A stretch of 64,000 nt of DNA, taken from NCBI RefSeq assembly GCF_019740355.2, contig NZ_CP091819.1, forward strand, positions 248,001-312,000, written 5' to 3'. How positions within the stretch are numbered: the stretch's first letter is position 1; each line of letters opens with the position of its first letter. Source of the stretch: Paracrocinitomix mangrovi (GTDB lineage: Bacteria; Bacteroidota; Bacteroidia; Flavobacteriales_D; Crocinitomicaceae). A program made the translations under genes and the position numbers. Positions 9,036-17,450 of this stretch are shown here, piece by piece. The notes beneath the pieces were generated by a model, which searched no databases, was not told the DNA's origin, and saw only the letters and a list, made by a program, of their open reading frames with translations.

Positions 9036-9070
9036 CCCTGAGCGAACTTTTGTGAAGATAAGTCGAAGGG
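9036..9070. repeat. Palindromic intergenic element (CCCTGAGC ... GTCGAAGGG)
   Basis: Between two convergent genes. The flanks CCCTGAGC (9036-9043) and GTCGAAGGG (9062-9070) resemble the short palindromic elements with TCGAAGGG and CCCTGAGC ends scattered between genes in many bacteria. Only this one copy was found in the window, so the repeat status rests on memory of such elements, not on copies seen here. Confidence 0.35.
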
Positions 9071-9085
9071 AAAAGGGGTTAAGTT

Positions 9086-9940
9086 TTAATTCTTCATTTG
9101 GTCCAGGAATCCTTTCGCTTTCTTTTTGGCAATCATTTTCATGAAGCTTATCTTATAGGTGATTCCTCCTTCTATAAACCAATATGGATCTGCAAAGTTA
9201 TCACCTAGCCATCCACCAAAAAGATCTATCTGAAGATCGTTGATTGGAGTATATGAAAATCCTGCATCAGCATTCAAATCCAGATTACTAAAATCTCCAA
9301 ATCCTTCAATAAAAGTGTTCCATTTTTTACCTATCTTAAATCCGAAGTTCAATACCCATGGAAAGGCCGGTTGCATTAGATCATTCCCTTGAAAAACTAC
9401 ACCAAGATTAGTATTAAAAGAAACTACTTCAAAACGATTACTGGTCATCACATAAAAAGAGCTTCCAAAGTTTTGTTGCCTGTAATCTCCTTTGTGAGAA
9501 AGAAATGAAAGATTAGCTTGAAATCCTAAATATGGCTTCCATCTATCTCCATCATAAGGATTGTATCTAATTCCCAAATTTGGACTTGGAAATCCTGAAA
9601 AAGTAGTGTCAAAACTACTTGACATGTGTCTTGAATAATTGTATGAAAAACTAGTGTTTAACTCAATTTTCTTAGTTATTCCAAGTCTAATTTGTGTAGG
9701 AACCCCATAGTTTTTGAATTGATAGATTTTATCTGCATTGAAAGATGTGTAGTTAAATCCGGTTTGTAATTGCAGTGTCAAAATACCCGCAGTATTTGGA
9801 TTCATAGCTTGTCCGGGTCTGTCTGATTCAACAGGCGTTCCAAACATTTTATCAATGATTTTACCGGGGTCAATGTCAAATTGTGCCTGTGTATTAAAGC
9901 ATATTAGGCTGAAAACGGAAATAACTAAAATATTTTTCAT
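9086..9940 (-). CDS. Outer-membrane beta-barrel protein, MetA/phenol-degradation transporter-like
   Basis: 284 residues from the ATG at 9940, which starts a signal peptide (MKNILVISVFSLICFNTQAQ); an upstream in-frame start would add a non-signal stretch. After FDIDPGKIIDKMFG comes ESDRPGQAMNPNTAG, which resembles the E/D-D-R-P opening of the Phenol_MetA_deg / putative transporter family. The rest is a run of amphipathic beta strands with aromatic ends, consistent with an outer-membrane barrel. Substrate unknown. The C-terminus is basic (MIAKKKAKGFLDQMKN), unusual for a barrel, which normally ends in an aromatic residue. Confidence 0.65.
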   Translation of the reverse strand: MKNILVISVFSLICFNTQAQFDIDPGKIIDKMFGTPVESDRPGQAMNPNTAGILTLQLQTGFNYTSFNADKIYQFKNYGVPTQIRLGITKKIELNTSFSYNYSRHMSSSFDTTFSGFPSPNLGIRYNPYDGDRWKPYLGFQANLSFLSHKGDYRQQNFGSSFYVMTSNRFEVVSFNTNLGVVFQGNDLMQPAFPWVLNFGFKIGKKWNTFIEGFGDFSNLDLNADAGFSYTPINDLQIDLFGGWLGDNFADPYWFIEGGITYKISFMKMIAKKKAKGFLDQMKN

Positions 9941-10014
9941 TTGATAAAAATAGCAATTCAGATCGCAAATTAAGTACAAAACAAATAGCTTTGGTTTTTG
10001 TTTCTAATAAACGC

Positions 10015-10917
10015 ATGAAAGTCGCATACTGTCCAATATACAGATATACTAAACTTCCGCCGGAGCACAGGTTTCCAATGGAAAAGTATGATTTGTTGCC
10101 ACAGCAATTGCTTTATGAAGGAACATTAACTGAAGAAAATTTTTTTGAACCAACTCCCATCTCAGAAGAACAAATTTTGAGAACACATTCATTAGCGTTT
10201 TGGGAAAAGCTTAAAACTGGTAATTTAAGTAGACAAGAAATTCGAACAATGGGGTTTCCTTTTCATGAGTTGTTGGTAGAAAGAGCAAAAGTTATTGCTG
10301 CCGGGTCATTAGAAGCTTTTTATCATGCGAAAAAAGATGGAGTGGCATTAAATATTGCCGGTGGAACACACCATTCATATGCAGACCGAGGCGAAGGTTT
10401 TTGCTTGTTTAATGACTTTGCAATTGCGTCAAATGAATTGTTGTACAGGGGAGATGCCAATCAAATATTAATTGTGGATTTGGACGTTCATCAGGGCAAT
10501 GGAACAGCCCATATTTTTAAAGAAGAACCAAGAGTATTTACTTTCAGCATGCATGGTGAACATAACTATCCACTGCGGAAAGAACGGTCGGATAAAGATG
10601 TTCCTTTAAGAGATGGGATAGGGGATGATGAGTATCTAGAAATACTTTATAAAGAATTGCCTCCGGTAGTGGAAGCTGTAAAGCCTGATGTTATTTTCTA
10701 TTTGAGTGGAGTTGATATTTTAGCAACAGACAAACTAGGCAGATTAGGCGTAAGTAAGCTAGGTTGTAAAATGCGGGATGAGTTTGTCTTTAAGCTTTGT
10801 AAATCCCATGAAATTCCAGTGGTTGCCGCAATGGGTGGAGGTTACTCTGTCCAGATTGGTGATATAATTGATGCCCATGCAAATACATTTAGAGTGGCGA
10901 GTCATATTTTTACTTGA
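10015..10917 (+). CDS. Histone deacetylase / acetoin utilisation (AcuC) family zinc hydrolase
   Basis: 300 residues from the ATG at 10015. Class-II-type HDAC family landmarks: GGTHHSYADRGEGFCLFND with the tandem histidines, LIVDLDVHQGNGTAHIF with metal-binding Asp and His, FSMHGEHNYPLRKE, and GVDIL. The C-terminal AAMGGGYS glycine loop also matches. Bacterial members deacetylate small amines or lysine residues; the substrate here is unknown. A TAGCTTTG box (9986-9993) fits the -7 consensus and could drive it. Confidence 0.88.
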   Translation: MKVAYCPIYRYTKLPPEHRFPMEKYDLLPQQLLYEGTLTEENFFEPTPISEEQILRTHSLAFWEKLKTGNLSRQEIRTMGFPFHELLVERAKVIAAGSLEAFYHAKKDGVALNIAGGTHHSYADRGEGFCLFNDFAIASNELLYRGDANQILIVDLDVHQGNGTAHIFKEEPRVFTFSMHGEHNYPLRKERSDKDVPLRDGIGDDEYLEILYKELPPVVEAVKPDVIFYLSGVDILATDKLGRLGVSKLGCKMRDEFVFKLCKSHEIPVVAAMGGGYSVQIGDIIDAHANTFRVASHIFT

Positions 10918-10937
10918 TCTCTTAACTTTTTTTTAAA

Positions 10938-10949
10938 AGCTGATCAGCT
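10938..10949. other. Perfect 12-base palindrome AGCTGATCAGCT
   Basis: Lies between the HDAC-like gene and the LOG gene, flanked by T and A runs. It could be an operator or a weak terminator stem. A likely promoter for the next gene follows (TTG near 10963, AACTTTTG at 10987-10994, one mismatch to TAnnTTTG). Confidence 0.35.
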
Positions 10950-11022
10950 AAAAATACCTATATTGCAAGCCGCAAAAAAAATGCGAAACTTTTGAATTAA
11001 TAGAAAAAACTCACTTAATAAT

Positions 11023-11700
11023 ATGACAAGCGAACACAAAGATTGGAACGAGATAAAAACGAATGACAGTTGGGCGATATTTAAGATTATGGCCGAATTC
11101 GTTGAAGGATATGAGAAAATGGCTGCAATCGGACCATGTGTTTCTGTATTTGGATCTGCTAGAACTCAGGTAGATAATCCTTATTATCAACAAGCGGTTG
11201 AATGCTCGAAACTTTTGGTAGAATCAGGATATGGAGTTATTACCGGAGGAGGACCTGGAATTATGGAAGCAGGAAATAAGGGTGCAGATGATAATGAAGG
11301 TGTATCAGTAGGTTTAAATATTGTATTACCATTTGAACAATCTTGTAATGACTTTGTGAATCACCCGGTTGATTTTGATTATTTCTTTGTTCGTAAGGTA
11401 ATGTTTGTTAAATATTCACAGGGATTTGTTGCATTTCCAGGAGGTTTTGGAACATTAGATGAATTATTTGAAGCCATCACTTTAATGCAAACAGAGAAAA
11501 TAGAGAAAAGACCGGTTGTATTGTTCGGAACCAAATATTGGAGCGGAATGGTAGAATGGGTAAAAAATACAATGCTAGGACAGGAGAATAATATTTCACC
11601 TGAAGACATGTCTTTCTTGCGTATGACAGATGATCCTAAAGAAGCTGTTCAAATTATTAAAGACTTCTACAAGGAACACAAATTACGTCCGAACTTTTAA
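11023..11700 (+). CDS. LOG-family Rossmann protein (TIGR00730-type, putative nucleotide 5'-monophosphate phosphoribohydrolase)
   Basis: 225 residues. Contains the two LOG motifs: GGGPGIMEAGNKGA (nucleotide binding) and PGGFGTLDELFE (catalytic). The opening VSVFGSART strand is also typical. LOG enzymes cleave ribose 5-phosphate from adenine or cytokinin nucleotides and are often misnamed lysine decarboxylases. Monocistronic by position; the converging arsS gene ends 4 bases beyond its stop. Confidence 0.9.
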   Translation: MTSEHKDWNEIKTNDSWAIFKIMAEFVEGYEKMAAIGPCVSVFGSARTQVDNPYYQQAVECSKLLVESGYGVITGGGPGIMEAGNKGADDNEGVSVGLNIVLPFEQSCNDFVNHPVDFDYFFVRKVMFVKYSQGFVAFPGGFGTLDELFEAITLMQTEKIEKRPVVLFGTKYWSGMVEWVKNTMLGQENNISPEDMSFLRMTDDPKEAVQIIKDFYKEHKLRPNF

Positions 11701-11704
11701 TTTT

Positions 11705-12760
11705 CTATACGGTTGCTCCCTGGCAGCTTGAACCAGCTCCAGCGGTACATCCAAAACAATGTTGACTGACAATTATATTTCTGTTATTCAGTTTTTCCAA
11801 ATTGAATTCAGAAATGTGTTGTCCTGATTTTGCTTCTGTTTTGATCTTAAGCATTTGATTAAAATCACAGTCATACATATATCCTTGCCAATCAATACTT
11901 ATAGTATTTCTGCACATGATACCATCAACTGCTGCGGGGTTAAAAGCTTGTACCAATTGCTCCATGTACTCTTCATAATTTTCAGAACGAATTAAATATT
12001 CTAAAAAGCGGCTGATTGGTAGATTAGTAATGCATAATAATCCACTAAAATCAATTCCAAAATCAGCTTTTAATCTTGTTTTGAAATCATGTTCTAGGGC
12101 AGCTTGTTCTCCGGGTAAAAAAGCTCCTGCAGGATTATACACGAGATCAAGAATTAATTCAGAATCTGTTTTTCCATACCCAACTTCATTGAGCATTTGC
12201 AAAGCCTTGATAGATTTATCAAATACTCCTGAACCTCTTTGTCTATCAGTTTTTCCAGCTTCGTAATAAGGAAGTGAACTAACGACTCTTACGTTGTTTT
12301 CTGCAAAAAAATCAGGTAAGTCGTGGTATTTCTTATTGGCTAAGATGATAGTTAGATTGCAACGTACTATGATCTCCTTTACGCCGGCTTGCTTGAGTGA
12401 TGAAACAAACCAACGGAAATCAGGATTCATTTCGGGTGCTCCACCTGTTAAATCAACAGTATGAAATTGATGTTCAGAAATGATATCCAGGCATTGCTGC
12501 ATGGTTTCTTTTGTCATTATCTCTTTGCGATCAGGACCTGCATCAACATGACAATGCTTGCACGTTTGATTGCACATGTACCCTAAATTGATTTGAAAAA
12601 TATCAATACCGGAAGGCTTTAATGGATACATTCCAATGTTTTCCAGCTTTTCTTTGAAGGTTGGCAACTCACCGTTTTGAAATTGCCCACCGTTCAAAAT
12701 CTCTAACTGTTCATTTACATCTGCAAGTTGATGTCCTAAGGCTTTGAGTGATTTAGACAT
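11705..12760 (-). CDS. arsS: Radical SAM protein ArsS (arsenosugar biosynthesis)
   Basis: 351 residues. Radical SAM cluster C63-x3-C67-x2-C70 (YMCNQTCKHC). DLTGGAPEMNP and a cysteine-rich C-terminus (CFGCTAGAGSSCQG) match the ArsS family, whose characterised members add a 5'-deoxyadenosyl group to arsenic to make arsenosugar precursors. It follows the peroxidase-like gene with one base between them, the usual partner of arsS. The arsenic methyltransferase and transporter often found nearby are not in the window, so the pathway is incomplete here. The physiological substrate is inferred from family and pairing. Confidence 0.85.
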   Translation of the reverse strand: MSKSLKALGHQLADVNEQLEILNGGQFQNGELPTFKEKLENIGMYPLKPSGIDIFQINLGYMCNQTCKHCHVDAGPDRKEIMTKETMQQCLDIISEHQFHTVDLTGGAPEMNPDFRWFVSSLKQAGVKEIIVRCNLTIILANKKYHDLPDFFAENNVRVVSSLPYYEAGKTDRQRGSGVFDKSIKALQMLNEVGYGKTDSELILDLVYNPAGAFLPGEQAALEHDFKTRLKADFGIDFSGLLCITNLPISRFLEYLIRSENYEEYMEQLVQAFNPAAVDGIMCRNTISIDWQGYMYDCDFNQMLKIKTEAKSGQHISEFNLEKLNNRNIIVSQHCFGCTAGAGSSCQGATV

Positions 12761-12761
12761 A

Positions 12762-13097
12762 TTACATGGATAATTTTTTCGCTTTATTCATCATTTGAAC
12801 TCCGTGTACCAAAGAGGCTCCACCTCTTATGGCACCGGCCACATGAACAGCTTCCATCATTTGTGCTTCACTACATCCTTTAGCTAATGAAGAGGATGTA
12901 TAAGCATCAATGCAATATGGACATTGAACAGCATGTGCTACAGCTAATGCTATTAAAGATTTTTCTCTGGCTGTTAAAGCTCCTTCTTTAAAAACTTCAT
13001 CATACCAACTGAAAAATTTATCAGCTAAATTTTGCTCAAATTCGGCAATCTTACCAAATTTCTTAAGGTCATCCGGGTTATAATAGGTTTTTTCCAT
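12762..13097 (-). CDS. ArsS-associated AhpD/CMD-family peroxidase-like protein
   Basis: 111 residues. All-helical carboxymuconolactone decarboxylase / AhpD fold with the redox pair C59-P-Y-C62 followed by IDAY, and RGGASLVHGV near the end. This short form is the family that accompanies arsS (arsenosugar biosynthesis-associated peroxidase-like). Probably a disulfide reductase or peroxidase supporting ArsS. First gene of the two-gene unit. Confidence 0.85.
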   Translation of the reverse strand: MEKTYYNPDDLKKFGKIAEFEQNLADKFFSWYDEVFKEGALTAREKSLIALAVAHAVQCPYCIDAYTSSSLAKGCSEAQMMEAVHVAGAIRGGASLVHGVQMMNKAKKLSM

Positions 13098-13177
13098 ATT
13101 CTTATAAAGTGTGATTTGTTAGACAATTTGCAAGATGTAAACTTACAAAGTATCTCTGGAAATAATAGAACGTGATT

Positions 13178-13214
13178 AAAAAACTGTGTCCTCACTATTA
13201 AATGAGGACACAGT
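13178..13214 (-). terminator. Intrinsic terminator of the TonB-receptor operon
   Basis: A perfect 12-base stem, ACTGTGTCCTCA (13183-13194) with TGAGGACACAGT (13203-13214) and an 8-base loop. Read on the minus strand it is followed by six T (13183-13178), just after the receptor stop at 13224. Confidence 0.9.
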
Positions 13215-13223
13215 ATCAATTTG

Positions 13224-15629
13224 TTAGAATTTCACCTTTAGTGATAAGATGAAGTTTCTGCCGGGTGAAACAATTCCCGAACTATATGGTCTATACCTTT
13301 GATCTGTAATATTTTCAATACCAGAACTTACGGTAAGATTTTCTGTGAACTGATAATTTGCTTTAAAGTTAACTGTGTACCATGCAGGCGAATAAGGATT
13401 GCCATTAGCATCAATTGCGTAGATGTAATCTTTGGCCTGCTCTGAAATTGGTAATTGTTCATATGTTTTTTCTCCGCTATATTGCGCATAAAACTGAACC
13501 ATCAACTTTTTATAAGTGTAATTCAAAGATGTAATTCCGAACCAAGGCGCAGCATGTCTTGAAGGACTAACACTTCCGTCATCTAATTCTTCTTCACCCA
13601 TTTGCCAGTTAAAATGGGATGTAAGTCCAAAACCTCTTTTAGTTTCTAAAATTACCGAAGCATTTACACCATAAACTGTAGCCACAGCAGCATTTTGAAT
13701 AGCTTCAACTTTACTTAATTCCCCATCATACATTATGCTGTCCATTCCGTTTAGTGTAAAGTCTCTGCGAACCAATGCATTTTGAAGTACAGTGTAAAAT
13801 CCGGTAACATCTATCTGCAGAAAATCACCAAAAGTTTTACTTACGCCAATTTCAGCATTATAAGCATATTCAGCCTTTAAATCAGGATTTGGAACAACGA
13901 CTGTTCCCGGTTCAGAATCAAACACTTTTCCCATGTCATCAACATTTGGAGATCTAAATCCGGTAGAAAGATTCAAATTAATCTTCCACTTTTCGGTAGG
14001 TCTGTAAATTAATCCCAAATTTCCTGTTAAAGCTCCATTATTCAAGCTCGCACTAGTATAAGGAAAAGGGTAGAAGTTAGTGTCAAATTCAGCTTCAATG
14101 ATGTATTGATTGTATCTGATTCCTCCATTCAATGTGAACTTACCATTGATTTTATGCTGATCAGAAATATATGCTCCCATTGAATACCACATTGCTTGAG
14201 GATATCTACTAGCACCTGGAGTTTTAATTCCTGTAGAGATATCTTCATTTACACCTCTTGAAACAACTTCATTTTGAACGTATTCAACTCCATAAAACAA
14301 TTGATTATTTTTTCCAATTGCTTTGTTAAAATCTGCATTGGCAGAAAAAGCGTATACATTCTCCACTCTGCGTTCTCTCATTGGATCATTGAAATCCCTA
14401 CTAATTCTACTCTCTTCAAAGGATTGTTGAGCGATACGGATGTCCATTTTATCATACACGGGATTATTTCCTTGATGTACAATACTCAAAAGATTCATCA
14501 TCCATTTCTGTGGTCCATAATTCCATTCACCATATCTTGGTAAACCATTTTTGTAGCGGATGTGTCTGTCGTATCTGGCATAGTCAGAGGTCTCTGAATA
14601 ATGGAATCCATAATCAAAAGTCCATTTACGGTTGGGTTTAAATCTCACTTTTTGCATGAAATTCATCTGTTGATACCCTGAAGGACTTTGTACACGTGGA
14701 TCATCATTTGTAACAATCACATCCATGCTGTCTTGACGTTTCACATAAAATGGACGTAAATATTCATCTGGTCCGTATGATCCCATTTTAACATCTCCAA
14801 AATCATTGGCTGAAAAGTTGGTCAATAATGCCCATTTTTTCCAACCTACGTTGATATCAAAATGTCCCGTTTTTTCATTACTTGCGGATGAATAACGCAT
14901 AAGTGCTTTTCCGTTTACCAATGGATCATCAGTTAATGATAATTCAGGAATAAGTGTTTGAAAACTCATTACGGCTCCAATTGCATCACTTCCATATATT
15001 ACAGATCCGGGTCCAAATAAGATCTCTGATCTTTCCAATGCAAACGGATCAATGGAAATAACGTTTTGAATGTTTCCTCCTCTGAATATGGCTGTATTCA
15101 TTCTTATTCCATCTACCACATAAAGTAAGCGGTTGGTAGCAAATCCCCTTATCATTGGACTTCCTCCACCTAATTGACTTTTTTGAACAAAAACCTGACC
15201 TGTACTAGCCAGTAGATCAGCAGTAGTTTGTGGATTTTTTATACTGACATCAATTGGATTTATGGTCACAATTTTGTTAGGGATATCCTTTAAATTTTGA
15301 CTCCACTTTGAAGCAGATACCACAACAGCATCAGTAGAAAAGGCAAGAGGGATTAAGGACAATTCCAGCGTTGAATTGGCCAACTCTTCATAACTTTTTA
15401 CTTCTTTTTTGTATCCCAGAAGAACTATTTCAATGCGTTCTGCACCTTCAAAGGCAGAAATGTCAACTTGACCTCTTGCATTGGTTTGTTCTACAATACT
15501 GGGTTTATAACTTATTAAGGAAACCAATTCTAACGGTTCTGTAGTTTCCTGGTCTCTGATAGTTAACACTTGCCCAAATCCAAATTGATAGCACAGCATT
15601 AATGTACAGAAGACGACTAATTTCTTCAT
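13224..15629 (-). CDS. TonB-dependent outer-membrane receptor (iron/heme-receptor-like)
   Basis: 801 residues. Signal peptide (1-19, ending GFGQ), a carboxypeptidase-D-like regulatory domain (about 20-95), a plug domain (about 115-220) with PMIRGFATNRLLYVVDGIRM and GSVIYGSDAIGAVM, then a 22-strand-type barrel ending in LSLKVKF with the C-terminal Phe. The plug resembles siderophore and heme receptors more than SusC. It imports a bulky ligand across the outer membrane with TonB energy. Probably the last gene of the operon DUF4249 - 182-residue protein - receptor, closed by a strong terminator. The ligand is not known. Confidence 0.9.
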   Translation of the reverse strand: MKKLVVFCTLMLCYQFGFGQVLTIRDQETTEPLELVSLISYKPSIVEQTNARGQVDISAFEGAERIEIVLLGYKKEVKSYEELANSTLELSLIPLAFSTDAVVVSASKWSQNLKDIPNKIVTINPIDVSIKNPQTTADLLASTGQVFVQKSQLGGGSPMIRGFATNRLLYVVDGIRMNTAIFRGGNIQNVISIDPFALERSEILFGPGSVIYGSDAIGAVMSFQTLIPELSLTDDPLVNGKALMRYSSASNEKTGHFDINVGWKKWALLTNFSANDFGDVKMGSYGPDEYLRPFYVKRQDSMDVIVTNDDPRVQSPSGYQQMNFMQKVRFKPNRKWTFDYGFHYSETSDYARYDRHIRYKNGLPRYGEWNYGPQKWMMNLLSIVHQGNNPVYDKMDIRIAQQSFEESRISRDFNDPMRERRVENVYAFSANADFNKAIGKNNQLFYGVEYVQNEVVSRGVNEDISTGIKTPGASRYPQAMWYSMGAYISDQHKINGKFTLNGGIRYNQYIIEAEFDTNFYPFPYTSASLNNGALTGNLGLIYRPTEKWKINLNLSTGFRSPNVDDMGKVFDSEPGTVVVPNPDLKAEYAYNAEIGVSKTFGDFLQIDVTGFYTVLQNALVRRDFTLNGMDSIMYDGELSKVEAIQNAAVATVYGVNASVILETKRGFGLTSHFNWQMGEEELDDGSVSPSRHAAPWFGITSLNYTYKKLMVQFYAQYSGEKTYEQLPISEQAKDYIYAIDANGNPYSPAWYTVNFKANYQFTENLTVSSGIENITDQRYRPYSSGIVSPGRNFILSLKVKF

Positions 15630-15640
15630 GTATTTTATTT

Positions 15641-15707
15641 TTAGTTAAACGTGTGAACTACTTTGTCATTTTAAAATGACAGCTAATGTTTAGAGTGTTT
15701 AACTAAA
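15641..15707 (-). promoter_or_regulatory. Nested inverted repeats before the TonB-receptor gene
   Basis: An outer 10-base inverted repeat, TTAGTTAAAC (15641-15650) and GTTTAACTAA (15697-15706), encloses a perfect 18-base palindrome, TGTCATTTTAAAATGACA (15664-15681). The outer right arm overlaps the stop codon of the upstream gene; the left arm ends 12 bases before the receptor ATG at 15629. There is no T run, so this is not a terminator. It could be an operator, a translation-controlling RNA structure or a processing site. Confidence 0.55.
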
Positions 15708-16247
15708 TCTTGGAGGAGGATCTATAAGGGCTAAATCCGGATCAGAATAGCCAATAAGTAGATAGTGTATGTTTGCTATCTCTGATTGTTTTGAAAGAAA
15801 TTTGTAATTGGTGTGATTATGCTGAATCAAATTGCGAGCAAATCGCATTAATTGAGTTTTTTGATTTTGTTTGATAGGATCTTCACCCCAAAAGGAGGCA
15901 ATTAATGATTCCATTTTTTTGTTCAGATCATTTTCCTTATGATCTTTCCAGCAATAATATTGGATTTTATTGTCTTTGTACGATACCTTTACAATGTCAT
16001 ACATCTGACCCTTGTATTCAAATTCTTTGGCGTGTTCAAACTTTACTTCTCTCAATAATTCTTCTGCGGTGAATTCAAGCAAAGTTAGCTCATCATCAGA
16101 TGCCTTTTCTTTAATAAGCGATTTTACCTCATGTTTTACGACGCTTTTTTGATGATTTAACCAAAGAAAATAGCCCACAATTAAACTAACAATGGCGCTA
16201 ACCATTATTAAAACTATTTGCTTGCTATATTTTCTGCTTAAATCCAA
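15699..16247 (-). CDS. Unknown membrane-anchored protein, operon partner of TonB receptor, ends PPPRFS
   Basis: 182 residues, TTG start (no in-frame ATG before the membrane helix). One N-terminal helix (about residues 11-30, IVLIMVSAIVSLIVGYFLW), then a charged soluble domain with KIQYYCWKDHKEND in the middle and a C-terminal IHYLLIGYSDPDLALIDPPPRFS. I do not recognise the family. Short proteins ending in a proline-rich tail encoded just before TonB receptors are known in Bacteroidota (HYC_CC_PP type), and the YYCWKDH and PPP features are loosely reminiscent, but the match is too weak to name it. 35 bases downstream of the DUF4249 gene. Confidence 0.7.
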   Translation of the reverse strand: MDLSRKYSKQIVLIMVSAIVSLIVGYFLWLNHQKSVVKHEVKSLIKEKASDDELTLLEFTAEELLREVKFEHAKEFEYKGQMYDIVKVSYKDNKIQYYCWKDHKENDLNKKMESLIASFWGEDPIKQNQKTQLMRFARNLIQHNHTNYKFLSKQSEIANIHYLLIGYSDPDLALIDPPPRFS

Positions 16248-16282
16248 TTGAGCATGTATTTAGCAAATGAAGCTAAGGTGAT

Positions 16283-17353
16283 TTACGGACAATAGAAGTT
16301 TTCTCCAGCGTGTTCAATATAGTCTGAACAAAACAATTTACCTCCTGTATACAGGCCAGTACAAAGTTCTTTCATTGAAGAAGAATTCAATAGGAAACCG
16401 TTTACCTTTTTTACTACTCTGGCAGAAAATAAACCTCTTCCACCTGTTAAGTTCGTAAATTCAGGCTGTACCTGTGCAATTCCGGATACCGGTTCACCTA
16501 CAGACATGTACTGATCTAGTTCTTGATGCGCTACTGAAACTGTAATATCCAAACTATTCATTTGACGTTTAATTACATCTGAATCATCAGGAACAACAGA
16601 AGCTACCCATTGATAAAAATCTAATCCTGAAAACACATTGTATTGAACAGATGGCGTTTCTGGATTGATAGACTGATATTGGTCACCGTTGTTTCTGGTA
16701 GCACTAAAAGTTTGTGTACTCATATCTGCATAAGTCTCTGTCCAGGTGAAAGTATATTTATAGTTGTATCTTTTTGCATACATTCCTTCATTCACTTTGA
16801 TTTTCCAATCATTGTAATCAGAATCTTCGTCTACAGTATTAGGAGCAAAGTCAATTTTATATGCACTTGGAACTACGTTAAAACCACTTAAACCAAAATT
16901 GTCAATCAACGCAGTTCTACCCGTTACTTGATATTTACCTCCTTCAATGTCAACAATTAATTCATACTCTGCAGTTGAATCTAAATCACTTTCACTAAAT
17001 GCATAAACTTTTTGTTCAGGTCCGTAGAATAAACCACTTGTATCTTTATTTGTCATAATGGTATCAAACAAAGTCCATTCTCTGCCTGTTGGTGAACTAT
17101 TTTTATACTCAATTACCTTGGCGTCAATTTGACTAAAGTAAGATGAGTCAGGATTTTGAGCATAAACAAGATTATCATCATCACCTAAAAATGCTTTAGT
17201 GATTTTGAACGTATGAAAATCAGCTGTATGATCTAATAAACCAAATACAACCGGGTTTACTTCATACTCACCGTTAAGGCTAAAATCTGTTTCACATGAA
17301 TTAGTGAAAGCGGCAGCTAACAATAATAAAAAGGCAGTAGTTTTTCTAAACAT
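16283..17353 (-). CDS. DUF4249 outer-membrane-associated lipoprotein
   Basis: 356 residues from the ATG at 17353 (MFRKTTAFLLLLAAAFTNSC); an ATG two codons upstream is possible, but one at 17371 overlaps the promoter box. Lipobox TNSC then ETDFSLNGEYEVNPVVFGLLD, a DUF4249 opening. Later segments (YELIVDIEGGKYQVTGRT, about residue 140) are typical of this all-beta family. DUF4249 lipoproteins are usually encoded beside TonB-dependent receptors, as here, and probably sit on the outer membrane with them. First gene of the operon. Confidence 0.82.
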   Translation of the reverse strand: MFRKTTAFLLLLAAAFTNSCETDFSLNGEYEVNPVVFGLLDHTADFHTFKITKAFLGDDDNLVYAQNPDSSYFSQIDAKVIEYKNSSPTGREWTLFDTIMTNKDTSGLFYGPEQKVYAFSESDLDSTAEYELIVDIEGGKYQVTGRTALIDNFGLSGFNVVPSAYKIDFAPNTVDEDSDYNDWKIKVNEGMYAKRYNYKYTFTWTETYADMSTQTFSATRNNGDQYQSINPETPSVQYNVFSGLDFYQWVASVVPDDSDVIKRQMNSLDITVSVAHQELDQYMSVGEPVSGIAQVQPEFTNLTGGRGLFSARVVKKVNGFLLNSSSMKELCTGLYTGGKLFCSDYIEHAGENFYCP

Positions 17354-17368
17354 GCGCATAATTTGGGA

Positions 17369-17376
17369 CAAAAGTA
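17369..17376 (-). promoter_or_regulatory. -7 promoter box for the DUF4249/TonB-receptor operon
   Basis: TACTTTTG on the minus strand, an exact TAnnTTTG match. The expected start is near 17363, leaving a leader of about 10 bases or less before the ATG at 17353. No -33 TTTG is seen at the proper spacing. Confidence 0.55.
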
Positions 17377-17450
17377 CGAATTAATACTCAATGATGGCTT
17401 CCATTGAATCAACGAAATAAGCCCTTTAAACAAAAGATTAGTTGAACGCA

